From the NCBI GenBank assembly GCA_030770425.1, contig JASJFT010000004.1, positions 62,001 to 126,000 of the forward strand: 64,000 nt of DNA, given 5' to 3'. The notes under the pieces are model-generated. The model ran no database searches, was not told where the DNA came from, and saw only the letters and a list, made by a program, of their open reading frames with translations. The stretch is from Darksidea phi. Taxonomy: Eukaryota; Ascomycota; Dothideomycetes; Pleosporales; Lentitheciaceae. Every line of letters begins with the position of its first letter. Within the stretch, counting starts at the first letter, position 1. The translations under genes were made by a program, and so were the position numbers. Shown one piece after another: positions 23,953-36,395 of this stretch.

Positions 23953-25315
23953 ATGACGGAACGTCTGAAGTCCATCGTGTCGCAACTCTCGCCGTCTACG
24001 AGCGGGCTGAGTGCCATGTGAGCTCCATGCCCGATTCGTAAACCTCGGTGACAGCATTACTGACATGGCGTGAAGCACGACTAAGAATCCCGACGACATT
24101 GTTATCACCCTCGCTATCCGCACGCCGCTCACCAAGGCATTCAAGGGAGGTTTCAAGGACACGCCACTCGATGGCCTCCTCGTCAAGCTGCTGAAGCAAG
24201 TCATTGCGAAGTCGAGGATAGACCCAGCGCTCGTTGAAGACATCTGTGTGGGCAATGTACGTTCCTACCCATCCTAAACATGGACATAGCTGACAACAAC
24301 ATGACAGGTCTCGGACGCAAAAGCCGCCTACTACATCCGTGCCGCCATGCTCGGCGCCGGCTTCCCCAACACCACCTCGGGTTCCTCGGTAAACCGCTTC
24401 TGCAGCTCCGGCCTCAAAGCCGTTCAAGACATCGCCAACCAGATCGCCACCGGCTCCATTGATATCGGCCTCGCCGTGGGCGCAGAGTCGATGACGGTTG
24501 GCGGCGACCGCCTCGAGCGTCCCTTCGTCGATGAGATCCTCGAAACGCAGGAAGGCCGCGACTGCATGCAGCCCATGGGCCAGACATCCGAGAATGTTGG
24601 GAACGACTTCAACATCTCGCGCGAGAGGCAGGATCGCTATGCTACCGAGTCGTATAGGCGGGCTGAGGTGGCGCAGAAGGCGGGGTGGTTTGATGATGAG
24701 ATTGTGCCCATCAAGACTGTCGTCAAGGACCCGAAGACGGGCGAGGAGAAGGAGGTCACACTCACCAAGGATGAGGGACCGAGGTGGGGAACCACATATG
24801 AGGCTTTGAGCAAGATCCGACCGGCTTTCTTGCCACATGGCGATAAGTCGACCGGTGGGAACTCATCGCAGGTCACCGACGGCGCTGCTGCCGTACTGCT
24901 CATGAAGCGCTCAAAAGCGGAGGAGCTAGGTCAGCCTATTATGGGGAAGTTTGTCGGTGCGACCGTTGCAGGCCTTGCTCCTCGCATCATGGGTATCGGT
25001 CCATCCATCGCCATCCCGAAGCTGCTATCCAAGTTCAATCTCACATTGGACGATATGGACTTGATTGAGCTCAACGAGGCTTTCGCTTCTATGGCCGTCT
25101 ACTGCTTGGACACGCTGAAGATTGACCACTCGAAGATGAACGTCCGCGGTGGAGCGATTGCGCTGGGTCACCCGCTAGGCTGCACAGGCGCGCGGCAGAT
25201 TGTTACTGGTCTGAGCGAGGCGAGGAGACAGAAGAAGAAGATCCTGTTGACATCTATGTGTATAGGAACTGGTATGGGCATGGCTGGTCTTTTTGTCAAC
25301 GAGCAGAATGTGTAG
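23953..25315 (+). CDS. peroxisomal 3-ketoacyl-CoA thiolase
   Basis: Catalyses the last step of peroxisomal fatty acid beta-oxidation, cleaving 3-ketoacyl-CoA with CoA. Exons are 23953..24017, 24076..24256 and 24308..25315, joining in phase to 417 residues. The N-terminus MTERLKSIVSQL contains R-L-x5-Q-L, a PTS2 peroxisomal signal. The nucleophilic Cys is in NRFCSSGLKAVQDIANQ, the His base in GGAIALGHPLGCTGARQ, and the second Cys in SMCIGTGMGMAGLF. The protein ends QNV, so there is no PTS1. It is highly conserved over its length and looks intact. The transcript begins close to a TATAG at about 23936. Confidence 0.96.
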
Positions 25316-25582
25316 GGTCTGATCATACACGCATGTATTGTACATATTTGAGATGGTTCCAAACCGAGCTGACATTATATATTAATCTTGTTGATGGCGT
25401 CTACTCTCTTCGTCTCCTGTCCCCTTCTCACTTCTCAGCTCATATACCTTCACACCACTCTCAGTCTTCCCGTTCCATGCGCCCTTTCACACTCTTCTCA
25501 ATCCCTTCCCGACCTTGCTCCCAATGTCCTTCGCACCAATCTCTCACATTCCCCTCCCTCCACTCGGCTCGTCGTAAACAGC

Positions 25583-25684
25583 CTAGTATCCGAAAATGAT
25601 GCGTACAAAGCCAGCCATCATAACCGCGATAATAATGGCAGCAAGCCACACAGTGACGGAGATGGCAGGATCGTCGACGGGCAT
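25583..25684 (-). CDS. possible 33-residue single-pass membrane peptide
   Basis: A short frame encodes a 33-residue peptide starting MPVDDPAIS. It continues as one continuous hydrophobic helix (VTVWLAAIIIAVMMAGFVRI) and ends IIFGY. The composition is far more membrane-like than neighbouring random frames. It could be a genuine small membrane subunit or the last exon of a longer gene. I do not recognise the family, and no homologue can be checked here. Confidence 0.35.
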   Translation of the reverse strand: MPVDDPAISVTVWLAAIIIAVMMAGFVRIIFGY

Positions 25685-25739
25685 AATTCTTCGCCCCGGC
25701 GTTGGAAGAGGGTGAGAGGTGGGTGATATAGAAATAGAA

Positions 25740-26300
25740 AAAGGATGGTATGCGCGGGCCGGTGGGGTGGTAGATGTAGATGTTGGAGTTGGAGTTGGTG
25801 TTGTTTCGTGCGTTGGCTGAATTCAGTGAGGATGGATTGGATTGGATTTGATTTGATTGGGTTGGGTTGGTTGGGGATTTGCGTGGGGTCCGTTTTCGTT
25901 GGTTGCTGGGAATTTTTTTCTTTTGGTGTAGAGGATGGGCGTTTGTTGGCGTTTGGTGGCGTTTGTTCGTTTGTTTGTGTGTGTGTTTGTATGTGTGGAG
26001 TGGGGGAACATGGTTTGTAATTGAATTGCGTGGTGTATGGCGGATGTGATTGTAGATGGGTGGAGCGAACGAACGGTTGTGGGTTTCGTTGTGTGGTGTT
26101 TGGTTGTTTGAGATGGAAATGGAGATGGGGTGTTTGTGAGGGATGGGGTGCGTGCGTGCGTGCGGTCAAATATGGGGCGCAAACATGATGCGCATTGGGG
26201 ATTGAGCGGTGGTTGTGAAGAGGGGTTGTTGCCGTTCTTCGCTATGTGGGACGAAATGAGGTGCGGAAGGGAGGATTTTGGGGGATGAGATTCTTGGGTG
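25740..26300. repeat. G/T-rich low-complexity tract
   Basis: The plus strand is strongly biased to G and T over about 500 bp, with runs such as TTGGATTGGATTTGATTTG, GGGTTGGGTTGGTTGGGG and GTGTGTGTGTTTGTATGTG. The minus strand is correspondingly A/C rich, giving long artificial open frames. It lies between the 3' ends of the thiolase and arabinofuranosidase genes. Confidence 0.7.
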
Positions 26301-26507
26301 GAAAAGAAAGAGGTACATCTTACAGAATAATGCCCGGTGGTACACATCCTGCAGAGTAATGTTCGGTGGTACAAATGGGGAGTCCCGCATTGGTGGTACG
26401 CCGCAAGATGGCTCTGCTTTTACCCGAAATAACGCGTACTGGAAGCCCCCTAGGCGAACTTCTTATCACATTGCACCACCTTCTTTCTAAGCTCTAAACT
26501 TTCGTCT

Positions 26508-28249
<1,742 letters not shown>

Positions 28250-28692
28250 CTCGTAAAGCTAATTCCCAATTCCCAGACGTAATGGTGAAGAGATATACTT
28301 TCGACGCCGTCGTTAAGAGCAACAACAAGTTGCAGTCAAAAATGCGCGTGACAGCGCTTCGACGCCCCCAGCTCAGAAGCTACCCCAGCCCCACTTCGGC
28401 CGATTCGTGGAAAATAGGCTGCCACGTGCATTTATCCAGCACGAAGCCCCATCCGGATCGACGCCCGCGTTTAGATCCGCATTCCGACCCCTTCCCTCGG
28501 CAAAATATACAGCGAAGCTGGGTTCAGCTGCCTCGGAACGGTCATGGACGACCGGGGAGCTCTGGGGGATTGGAGGAGAGGCCGGCGATGGGGCGGGGAG
28601 GATGGAGGATCCGGGGAAAGCATCGAATCTCGGTCATTCGATGCAGGTTGGAAGTGCATAAGCGGCCTGGAATGAGCTTGATATTGCGGTGC

Positions 28693-28698
28693 TATAAA
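28693..28698 (+). promoter_or_regulatory. TATA box of the MFS sugar transporter
   Basis: TATAAA lies 64 bp upstream of the transporter ATG, in the shared promoter with the GH51 gene. Position and sequence fit a core TATA element. Confidence 0.5.
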
Positions 28699-28761
28699 GG
28701 CGGATGTGGACCGCTGCTGTGGGTCTGGCATCTTTTGCTGCAAGCTTTGGAAAACACCACC

Positions 28762-30488
28762 ATGGCGCTTCCTCCCAAGTGGTACCAGGTATGGTCTCGT
28801 TATTCTCTCTTATGCGCGAATACTTGCTGATAAAACGTGTAGTTCCTCGTCGGCGTGTTCGCGTCGCTCGGCTCCCTCCTCTTCGGTTACGATCTAGGAG
28901 TTATCGCCCAGGTTATCGCCTCGAAAGCTTTCGTCGCAAAGTTTAAACCGAACGACGATGAGACGGGTGCTGTGGTCTCTGTTTTCACAGGCGGTGCCTT
29001 CTTCGGTGCACTTGCGGCTGGTTTCCTGGCAGACACACTCGGTCGTCGAAAGACTATCTTGACCGGTGCCCTCGTCTTCTCCCTTGGCGGTGCTCTGCAA
29101 ACTGGTGCGCAGGCTTTGTCGTACTTGTATTCTGGGCGCGCCATTGCTGGATTGGGGTGGGTCTTTCTGCCGCCAGCATGCTCCTCCAACGGCTGACCGT
29201 CTTAGTGTGGGTATCTTGTGCATGATTATTCCAATGTACCAGGCCGAGTTGGCGCATCCGAGCATTCGCGGACGTATTACTGCTCTGCAACAGTTCATGC
29301 TTGGCGTCGGTGCCCTCGCAGCCGCTTGGATCTCATACGGTAAGGAATTATCATCTCCAGTCGTTCATTTTTTGGCTGACAATCTCAAGGTTGTGATGTC
29401 GGTTTCTCCCCTACCAATGACGGTCAATGGAGGACCAGTCTCGGAATCCAGATCATCCCGGCCGTTATCCTGGCAGCCCTCATTCTATTCTTCCCGGAAT
29501 CGCCTCGCTGGTTGATTGACCAAGGCCGGACCGATCTAGGTCTGCAGACGCTAGCTAGGTTACACGCCCATGGCGATATCAACGATGCGTGGGTGCGCGC
29601 AGAATTCTCCCAGGTCCAGGATGCCATTACATTCGAGCATGAGCACGGTGCGAGCTCGTTGATGGAGCTCTTCACCGATCGGTCTAGCTTCCGCCGCCTT
29701 TTCCTCGCGTGCGCCATCCAAGCCTCCATCCAGATGACGGGCGTTTCCGCGATTCAATACTATTCCGTCACCATTTACGGACTGATGGGAATCGAGGGTG
29801 ACAAGACACTGCAGTATCAGGCCATATCGTCTGTCCTTGCTCTCATCGCGCAGCTCATGTGCATCCTGTTCATCGACCATATTGGGCGTCGCTGGACGCT
29901 TATCGGCGGTAATCTGGTTAATATGCTGACCTTTATCATTGCAACCATCTTGTTGGCCAAGTATCCGCCAGGTGCCAACGACAACAAGGCTGCAGCTTGG
30001 GGCTTCATCATTACGACGTGGGCATATAACGTCTCGTTCAGCGCGGCATGCGGTCCGCTATCGTGGATTATTCCCGCCGAGATCTTCGACACCAAGACGC
30101 GATCGATGGGTGTCATGCTTGCAACCATGGTTTCTTTTGCATTCAACACCATGATCGGGCAGGTTACACCCATCGCCATGACTGCGGTTGGTTGGAAGTT
30201 TTACATTCTCTTTGTTGTAAGTTATTGTCCTTCAATTTCGAAGGAACATTACTCACCCACACGCAGATCTGCAACTTGACCAACGCCATCTTTTTCTGGG
30301 CCTTCCTTCCTGAGACCGCTAAGCGCCCACTTGAGGAGATGAAGTACCTCTTTACCAACGCGCCAATGTTCGTCCCAAGTATGAAGAAGTCCGACTATGC
30401 ATCACACGATCTTGAGCAGAGGGTGGCTGAGGTTGAGGCTAAGCAGGGCTATGACACGCATGTGGAGACGGTCGAGTCGGGGGTTTAA
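28762..30488 (+). CDS. MFS sugar transporter
   Basis: Sugar/H+ symporter of the major facilitator superfamily, plasma membrane. Exons are 28762..28788, 28843..29156, 29206..29339, 29390..30216 and 30267..30488, giving 507 residues. The N-terminus MALPPKWYQFLVGVFASLGS leads into LFGYDLGVIAQVIASKAF. Sugar-porter signatures are ADTLGRRKTILTG after helix 2, PMYQAELAHPSIRGRI, PESPRWLIDQGR, DHIGRRWTLIGG, SWIIPAEIFDTKTRS and the end motif FLPETAKRPLEEM. All twelve helices appear present. Its partner across the promoter is the GH51 arabinofuranosidase, so arabinose or arabino-oligosaccharides are likely substrates by context only. A hexose or quinate substrate is not excluded. Confidence 0.94.
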
Positions 30489-31879
30489 TGTCGGCCTGAA
30501 CAATTCGTAGTGGCCGCGGATGGGCATCGTATACAGCCCTCCGACGAGTCCGGTGTATGAGTAGATAATATCAATCGGTCGACTTGTCCGGCATGCTGTA
30601 CATCATCCCCCAACGACTTCAACCAGCAAACTCGTGTTTGAATCAACTCATCACATCCAACCATCCTCATCCCGAATTCCCCATGCAGGCAACCTCGCCC
30701 TCCTTCATTGAATTCTGTGATCCCATTCCAGACGCCGTGTCGCATCTAACACGTAAAGCTCGGCGGTAGCGCCGCGCGCAGACAAGCGGGGCCGTTCTAC
30801 CCAGTCCATTGCGATCTAGAACACGCCCAACCTCCACCACGGCACATCCGTGACCACGCCAGCACCATGCAAAAATACTTTTTCGAGTAAGTCTTGAGGA
30901 AGCTGTTGATTGTAGCACGGATGAGACGGCTCTGCGCGGTGGTTTCGAGGGGTTCTGGCGCTGCCGTGCGGTCCGCACGGCAGACCTGAAATCAGCTGAT
31001 TACAGCTTTGGGTGGGGTTGGGAATAGGTGTTGGATGTCGCCGATGGCGTGTATGTCACATAATGCGACTCAGGCAGGGTATCTCCGCGTCGGCACCTGG
31101 AGTCTAATGGGACTTCGTGATGCCGCGCTGGGAGAAGCCGACGTTCCTCTTCATGTAGGCTAAGTCAAGGTTTTGAACGCAGCCTCCGACTCCAAACCAT
31201 CGTCGCATAGCCCCCGAGATCGAAATTGATGCGTCTCTCGACACCCAAGCCTGCTTCTTCAAGGACTGCAAAAAGGTGTCGATAGTAGATGGTTCGCACT
31301 GGCAGCCTGCGTCGCAAGGCGGGATAGGATCGCCCTCGATACTGCAGGTTATGAAAATAATTAATTGTAGAGATGTCCGGTCACATTTCTGTTGGCACCG
31401 AAAGCGCCAACATGCTGTTTTGGGCAGGAAACCAGATAGCGTTGATTGCAGTCTATGGCGCCAGGTTTTGGGCGTGCGAGCGGGGTTCTTCGACCGCTGG
31501 TGTCCTCTTCCCTTATCCTTGCATTGGTCTCCGACCATTTTATTGCGCTGGACGAGCGTTTGACAAAAGTGTAGTCAAGCATAGCGAATATCCCTGAAAT
31601 TGGGCAGCTATTTCGAGGGGTTTTGGGGGAAGATCATCGTCTTCCATCTACCACGCGCAACTCAAATCAAACCAGCTTAGTCATCCGACTCGGGCAAATA
31701 CTTCGGGTAGAAAGATCAACTGGATACCGCCACAGACACCAAGTAAAACCCCAATGCTCCGTGTCCAAATAGAAGTTTTGTTCAATCGAAATGTCCCACA
31801 CATGCCACAAGATTTTCAACCAAGCAGCACGCATCCATTAGGCTGCACAATCGCCCTCCCTACAGGGCCACCGGCTGCT
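30489..31879. other. gene-free stretch with uncertain frames
   Basis: No gene is firmly supported. A minus-strand frame (31104..31538) contains PPCDAGCQCEP and an acceptor-like CTGCAG upstream, so an unrecognised small gene is possible, but I could not assemble a start, signal peptide or donor site. Confidence 0.4.
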
Positions 31880-32342
31880 TCAGCACTTGAAACCAAAGCA
31901 GCACGGGCACTGCAAGATGCATCAGCATTGTGTTCGACATCTCAGATAACAAGCCAATACTCACCACCTTTTGCTGCCAAAGCATCGTATCACGCAGACA
32001 AAAGCGCCATGCACGGATCGCGTCATCGCCTCTAGCCCGGCGATCCTGTTAGGCACGCAGTGAGCACTCAGCCAGGAATTAAGAATAAACTGCAGATCGA
32101 CCACTCACACCGATGCACCCCGCCATTTTGTCCCTGCAGTTGACGCAGGTGACATCGTGCAGCGTGCTCGCGGGACTGTCGAGGCTAGGTGCCGTCGCGT
32201 AGTCGTTGGGAGTGTTGGGCCAATCGTCGAGGGCAGATATCTCGGCTTCGTTGGTGGTCGTAAGGGCGTTGGCCTTGTTGAGGGTGGGTGAGGCGGAGAT
32301 GGGGATGGTGAAATGGAGGATGAGGACGTTGGCGGGCTTCAT
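31880..32342 (-). CDS. candidate small secreted cysteine-rich protein
   Basis: Three exons, 32109..32342, 31965..32045 and 31880..31909, assemble to a protein of 114 residues. Introns of 63 and 55 bp have GTGAGT donors and CAG acceptors, and all joins are in phase. The N-terminus MKPANVLILHFTIPISASP looks like a signal peptide. A Thr/Ser/Asp-rich segment follows, and the C-terminal half holds all eight cysteines, starting VTCVNCRDKMAGC and ending VCPCCFGFKC. The last exon, only ten codons, contributes three of the four terminal cysteines right before the stop. Size, signal peptide and cysteine content are typical of fungal secreted effectors or antimicrobial proteins. I do not recognise the family. 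The model rests on splice-site reading alone. Confidence 0.5.
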
Positions 32343-34256
32343 GATGTTTGGTTTTGAATTTAGTGTGGGGCGTTGTGTCTGTTTGGGTAGGATCTTCGTG
32401 TGGAGTGAGGGGTTGGAGGTTGGAGGTTGGAATGGCTGGAAGCTGTGAAATAGTCGGGATACCCGGTCCGAGGAAGATATAGGATGTGAGATTTTGACCT
32501 GACGCAAGTGAAGTATGGGAGCAAGTAAAATATAAGAGTAAAAGAGCAGCTAACGTTATTTTCATCTAGGATGGCATTTGCAGGTAAGATGAACACGGGC
32601 ATGAGCGTGCTGAAAGCCCGCAAGGTAGAGCGCGACACGAGACGAGCGTCCGAAACAGCGAAGGCTGGCTATATACTAGGCTGAAAGACTGCCTCCTCGT
32701 AGTGCGGGTACGGTACGTTTGCAACCTTCTTTAACCCAGTCGAACAGCATTGATTTGCGCAGTGGGACCCTCTTTTGCAAGTCCGCACGAAACACAGTAG
32801 AGGTGCCATACCCACACCTTATACACGGTAATGGAGCCGTAGCGCTGTACACGGTACTGTCGATGATGAGGGATGTTCACGACTGACGAGGTGAGGTTTC
32901 TTGAGAGGCGACGAAAAGCGTTACAATCGTTGAGCAGCAATCAAACAGTATCCCACTATTTAGATTTGCTTCGATCAGTGCGTGGAGAAAAAGGCGTGCA
33001 CTGGGCGCGATGCTGGGGTTGAGGACACGGTAGGCTAAACGCAAAGTAGATGATGCAGAAGTGCCAGCGGACTCTACGATCTGTCTCGAGGATCTCGCCC
33101 ATTCGCCTTTCATCGGAGGTGGGGTGGGGTAAAGCTCGTTACTTCGACTATGCCAGGCGGTGAATGGATCGATCCGGTGTGGCGCTGAAGCCTGTGGCGG
33201 AGAGCAAGACGGTTCGGTACAGAACTAGAGCGCACCCCACATTTTCGGCAAAGAGCACCCGGCTAGCCGCTCCGTTGGCTCTCTCTTAATGAAAAATCTG
33301 GTTCAGCGGCCGACGAACTACAGATAAGGGTCCTCATGTTAACTCTATTTTTTGCTGCTACTGTATACGTAGAGAGCTTGCATAGCCCCTATGACGAGGC
33401 CGAGCGAAATCTGAACCCATATATGTCAACTCGAGAGCGCCCCGTATTTTGGTGCGAGAGCGCAACTTCTATTCATGAAAATGTGCACTGATACCTCTCT
33501 GGATGAGTGTTACAAACTTTGTACCCCTAAATTCTGGTGTCAACGCACAATCTTGCCCTCGCGGAGTGGAATGAGATATCGCAAGACAAGGGCAACCATG
33601 GTACTATCGTTTCTGTAACCTGCCGTCGACAGGTCCATGTGTTTGATGATGCGAAAGGGACGGTAAGGAGACAGATATGGGTACTTCGGGGTCTAATTAG
33701 TTACGGTCTTTATTGAGGCTGCGATCTCGTATGGGGTAACCGAGGTCGCCAAGCTCCGGGGATGGTTGATCGGAAAGGGAACATCCCGATTGGCAGAGGG
33801 ACAATGTGCCGAGGCGACCAGGGGATTATCTAGTCGTGGCGAGGATCTGCATGGGAATTTACAAGCTCCATCGTATCCACTTCGACCTCACGGGAATTAG
33901 GCACGTCGAACGGTCTCGCACGGACATCCCGACCCTAGCAAGTGTTCGTGAAAGGCGTTAGTCCGACGACAGTGCGGATCCATAGAGGTAATGCAGACCC
34001 ATCAATCGCTCGGGAGTCTTTACCGACGGGCGGAGAACGTGGGCCATCCCCACGTCCTTACAGCGGCTGATTTGTCCGAGCTCGGCATACGGTGGCAGAA
34101 TCAGGTATTCATGGGGTTGTTGCGCGTCGACGGCATTGCAGTATAAGAAAGCATGTCCCTAGGCTGACGACATGGTCTGCCGGAATCGCTTCGTCTGATC
34201 AAGACAGCCGACCAAGCTAGCATGCATGCAGACACCAACCCGCGCTGGATATCGCC
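32343..34256. other. gene-free stretch
   Basis: Nearly 1.9 kb with no supported gene. Open frames are short and composition is ordinary. The right end is the promoter of the bZIP gene. I see no repeats or retroelement sequence. Confidence 0.5.
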
Positions 34257-35036
34257 ATGCCTTCAGATGCCTCTGCCCTCTTCCCCGGCCCTGGAGACTG
34301 GGACGCCTCTTCCTGCAACGCCCATTTGACGAGGCCTTCTGGCACCGACTACCTGGACCTCTCCACCGCTACCTTTGATGGGCTCAGCCATGCAGCCTCG
34401 GCACCATTGCACTTCGTTTCGCCTGCCTGGTACACATCTCAGCCGAGCTTCACAGCGTCCAACGCGCCAATATCCATTTCGCCCCTCCAGACCCGCTTCG
34501 ATTCGACTTCCCTCTCGAACGCAAGTGGCTCTACAGACAGCAACCTGCCCTCAGCGGCATCGCTATCCTTCGATCCCTGGAACGAAAACGCCGATGAAGA
34601 CAGTTTATCACGGAAACGTCGCCGTCGCAGTGCGGGAACACTCGACGGAGCATCGCCAACCATACCGAAACGAACGACCGGACGCCGGCGCAAGTCAGAA
34701 AACGTGGAGCCGGGCTCGGCGCGGGCCATATATCTAGAAAAGAACCGCAAGGCTGCCAACAAGTGCAGGAACAAGCAGAAGATGCAGCAGGAGGAGCTCG
34801 TCGAAACAGCGCGTGAATCCGAACGCATGAACAAGGCGCTGAAAGCCGAAGTCGAGTTCCTGAAGGCCGACATGAGGGGCCTGATGGACATGGTGGGGAA
34901 ACATACGGGCTGCCCAGACACAAGACTCCAAACATACGTGCAGCACGAGGCGGATCGGTTGATGGCAAGGGACAAGGATAGCCTGGTTGCGCGGCTTCTT
35001 TCGCCCAAAGGCAGCGCTTCACCGGAGAAGGCGTGA
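34257..35036 (+). CDS. bZIP transcription factor (ATF/CREB-like)
   Basis: Intronless gene for a 259-residue nuclear regulator. The N-terminal half is Ser/Thr/Ala rich and probably an activation or regulatory domain. A basic patch SRKRRRRSAG and GRRRKSENVEPGSARA may serve as nuclear localisation signal. The bZIP basic region is LEKNRKAANKCRNKQKMQQE (around residues 162-182), with the N-x2-A-x2-C/S-R core. It is followed by a leucine-zipper-like heptad stretch (LVETARESERMNKALKAEV). The basic region and the tail resemble the Aspergillus Atf-type family rather than AP-1 or Gcn4. Dimer partner and targets are unknown. Confidence 0.88.
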   Translation: MPSDASALFPGPGDWDASSCNAHLTRPSGTDYLDLSTATFDGLSHAASAPLHFVSPAWYTSQPSFTASNAPISISPLQTRFDSTSLSNASGSTDSNLPSAASLSFDPWNENADEDSLSRKRRRRSAGTLDGASPTIPKRTTGRRRKSENVEPGSARAIYLEKNRKAANKCRNKQKMQQEELVETARESERMNKALKAEVEFLKADMRGLMDMVGKHTGCPDTRLQTYVQHEADRLMARDKDSLVARLLSPKGSASPEKA

Positions 35037-35403
35037 TGCACAGATTCCCTATCTTATTTCTCTTTGACCTTGTTGGGCTACCACTCTGTTGATACCCGAA
35101 CGTGTCGCCATGGCCAATCGCAGCACGATGAATGAATTACGACTATTATACAACCAACTCCACTCCATTGTACGTAATTACGCTCGATAAGACCATTAAT
35201 ACTATGTTACCAAAAATCGAGGGTGCTCGGGCGGACATCACAGTGGGGTTTCTCCCTACCAGGCTCGCGCTCAAGTCCAGTCCACACTGCAGCAGTTGCG
35301 ATACACGGCACCCAAACACTGTTTCCCCCTTATCCTCCATCTTATTTCTACCATTCATCATCACGTTGCCAGCCTGTGCACCAGCATCCTCTAAAGCATC
35401 ATT

Positions 35404-36128
35404 TTGACTGCAACCGGAGGCCGACCCAGCACGGCCATTATCCAACCCGACCACGCACTGCACAGCGCACCGAAGACTATCGGTCTACTCAGCGAATATC
35501 CCGTCAATGCATATTTAGTGCGCATACATATGTTCATCGGCTCTACAGGAGAGCGCGCAATCAATTGGGTTACACCTATCGATGGTCTGTAGCTTTAGTT
35601 TCATGGCGTTTGTACCGCGTCGCTGACTGAGTGCAGTCACTTCAAAACAGGCAAGGCCGTGTGGATGGGGCCAATGCCACATTTGCGGAGCTTCGATATC
35701 GAAACCTTCAACTTAACAAATACCTCGTTGCAAGCTGCACCCGGAACGGTGTCACTATCGCTTGCATGTTCACCAGGTGCACGTTTCGTAATTGCACATT
35801 CGCCAACGTGCACCTCCTCAACAGCAACTTCACCCATGTCGACTTTTATAACCTCACTATACGCGACTCGATGGTTGCGATGACGACCTTGGTCGGGAGA
35901 GCGGTCCGATGGTTATACTTCGAAAGTGTAAGCCGGTTCACCAACTTACTGCGTCGGTGTATCTTTGACAGCTTATGTTCGACAAAGTCGAATTGGTCAC
36001 ACATACACGACGAAGGGGTGAATTTGATTCATTACATGGACTCTGAGCGGACGGAGAACTGGGTGAAGATGACGAACACGTTGGTTTTGCAGACTGATGG
36101 GGCGGGTATTTTCAATATATGCATGTAG
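35404..36128 (+). CDS. hypothetical protein with pentapeptide-like repeats
   Basis: The clearest coding signal is the frame 35631..36128. Its middle reads TRCTFRNCTFANVHLLNSNF followed by THVDFYNLTIRD, with A(D/N)LxF-like five-residue periodicity typical of pentapeptide-repeat solenoids. An upstream piece (SEYPVNAYLVRIHMFIGSTG) in another frame at 35404-35590 may be a first exon, followed by an intron ending CTGACTGAGTGCAG. A third frame at 35642-35750 (GKAVWMGPMPHLRSFDIETF) also looks coding. I could not find one splice model that joins all three, so the structure is unresolved and the start unknown. No function can be assigned. Confidence 0.4.
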
Positions 36129-36395
36129 CTCTGAGTACATACCGGACTAAGAACAAGATTGCCTCTATCATTAGGTAAGCCTATAACCTCGTGTCCAAGG
36201 TATGGCGTCTATGACAAATCAAAGTACCGTATACCGCGCTGATGAGCTTTAGGATTCCAACGCCTTGCCGAGCCAAAGATGCAAGAAGAACGCCAAACAC
36301 CCAACTACTACTCCAAAAAAGACCGGTACCAGGACCATCTACGCGCCTCAGTCTCGCCTCTGCTTCTCTCTCACGTCACAGCTCTCCACTGCTAT

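Noticed and set aside
30870..30900. ATG with MQKYFFE followed by a GTAAGT donor
   Set aside because: Looks like a first exon, but no acceptor with a coding continuation could be found downstream.
31104..31538. Cysteine-containing open frame on the minus strand (PPCDAGCQCEP)
   Set aside because: An acceptor-like CTGCAG precedes it, but no upstream exon with a signal peptide or matching donor was found; too uncertain to call.
34439..35041. 200-codon open frame antisense to the bZIP gene
   Set aside because: Shadow frame; the sense strand holds a convincing bZIP domain.
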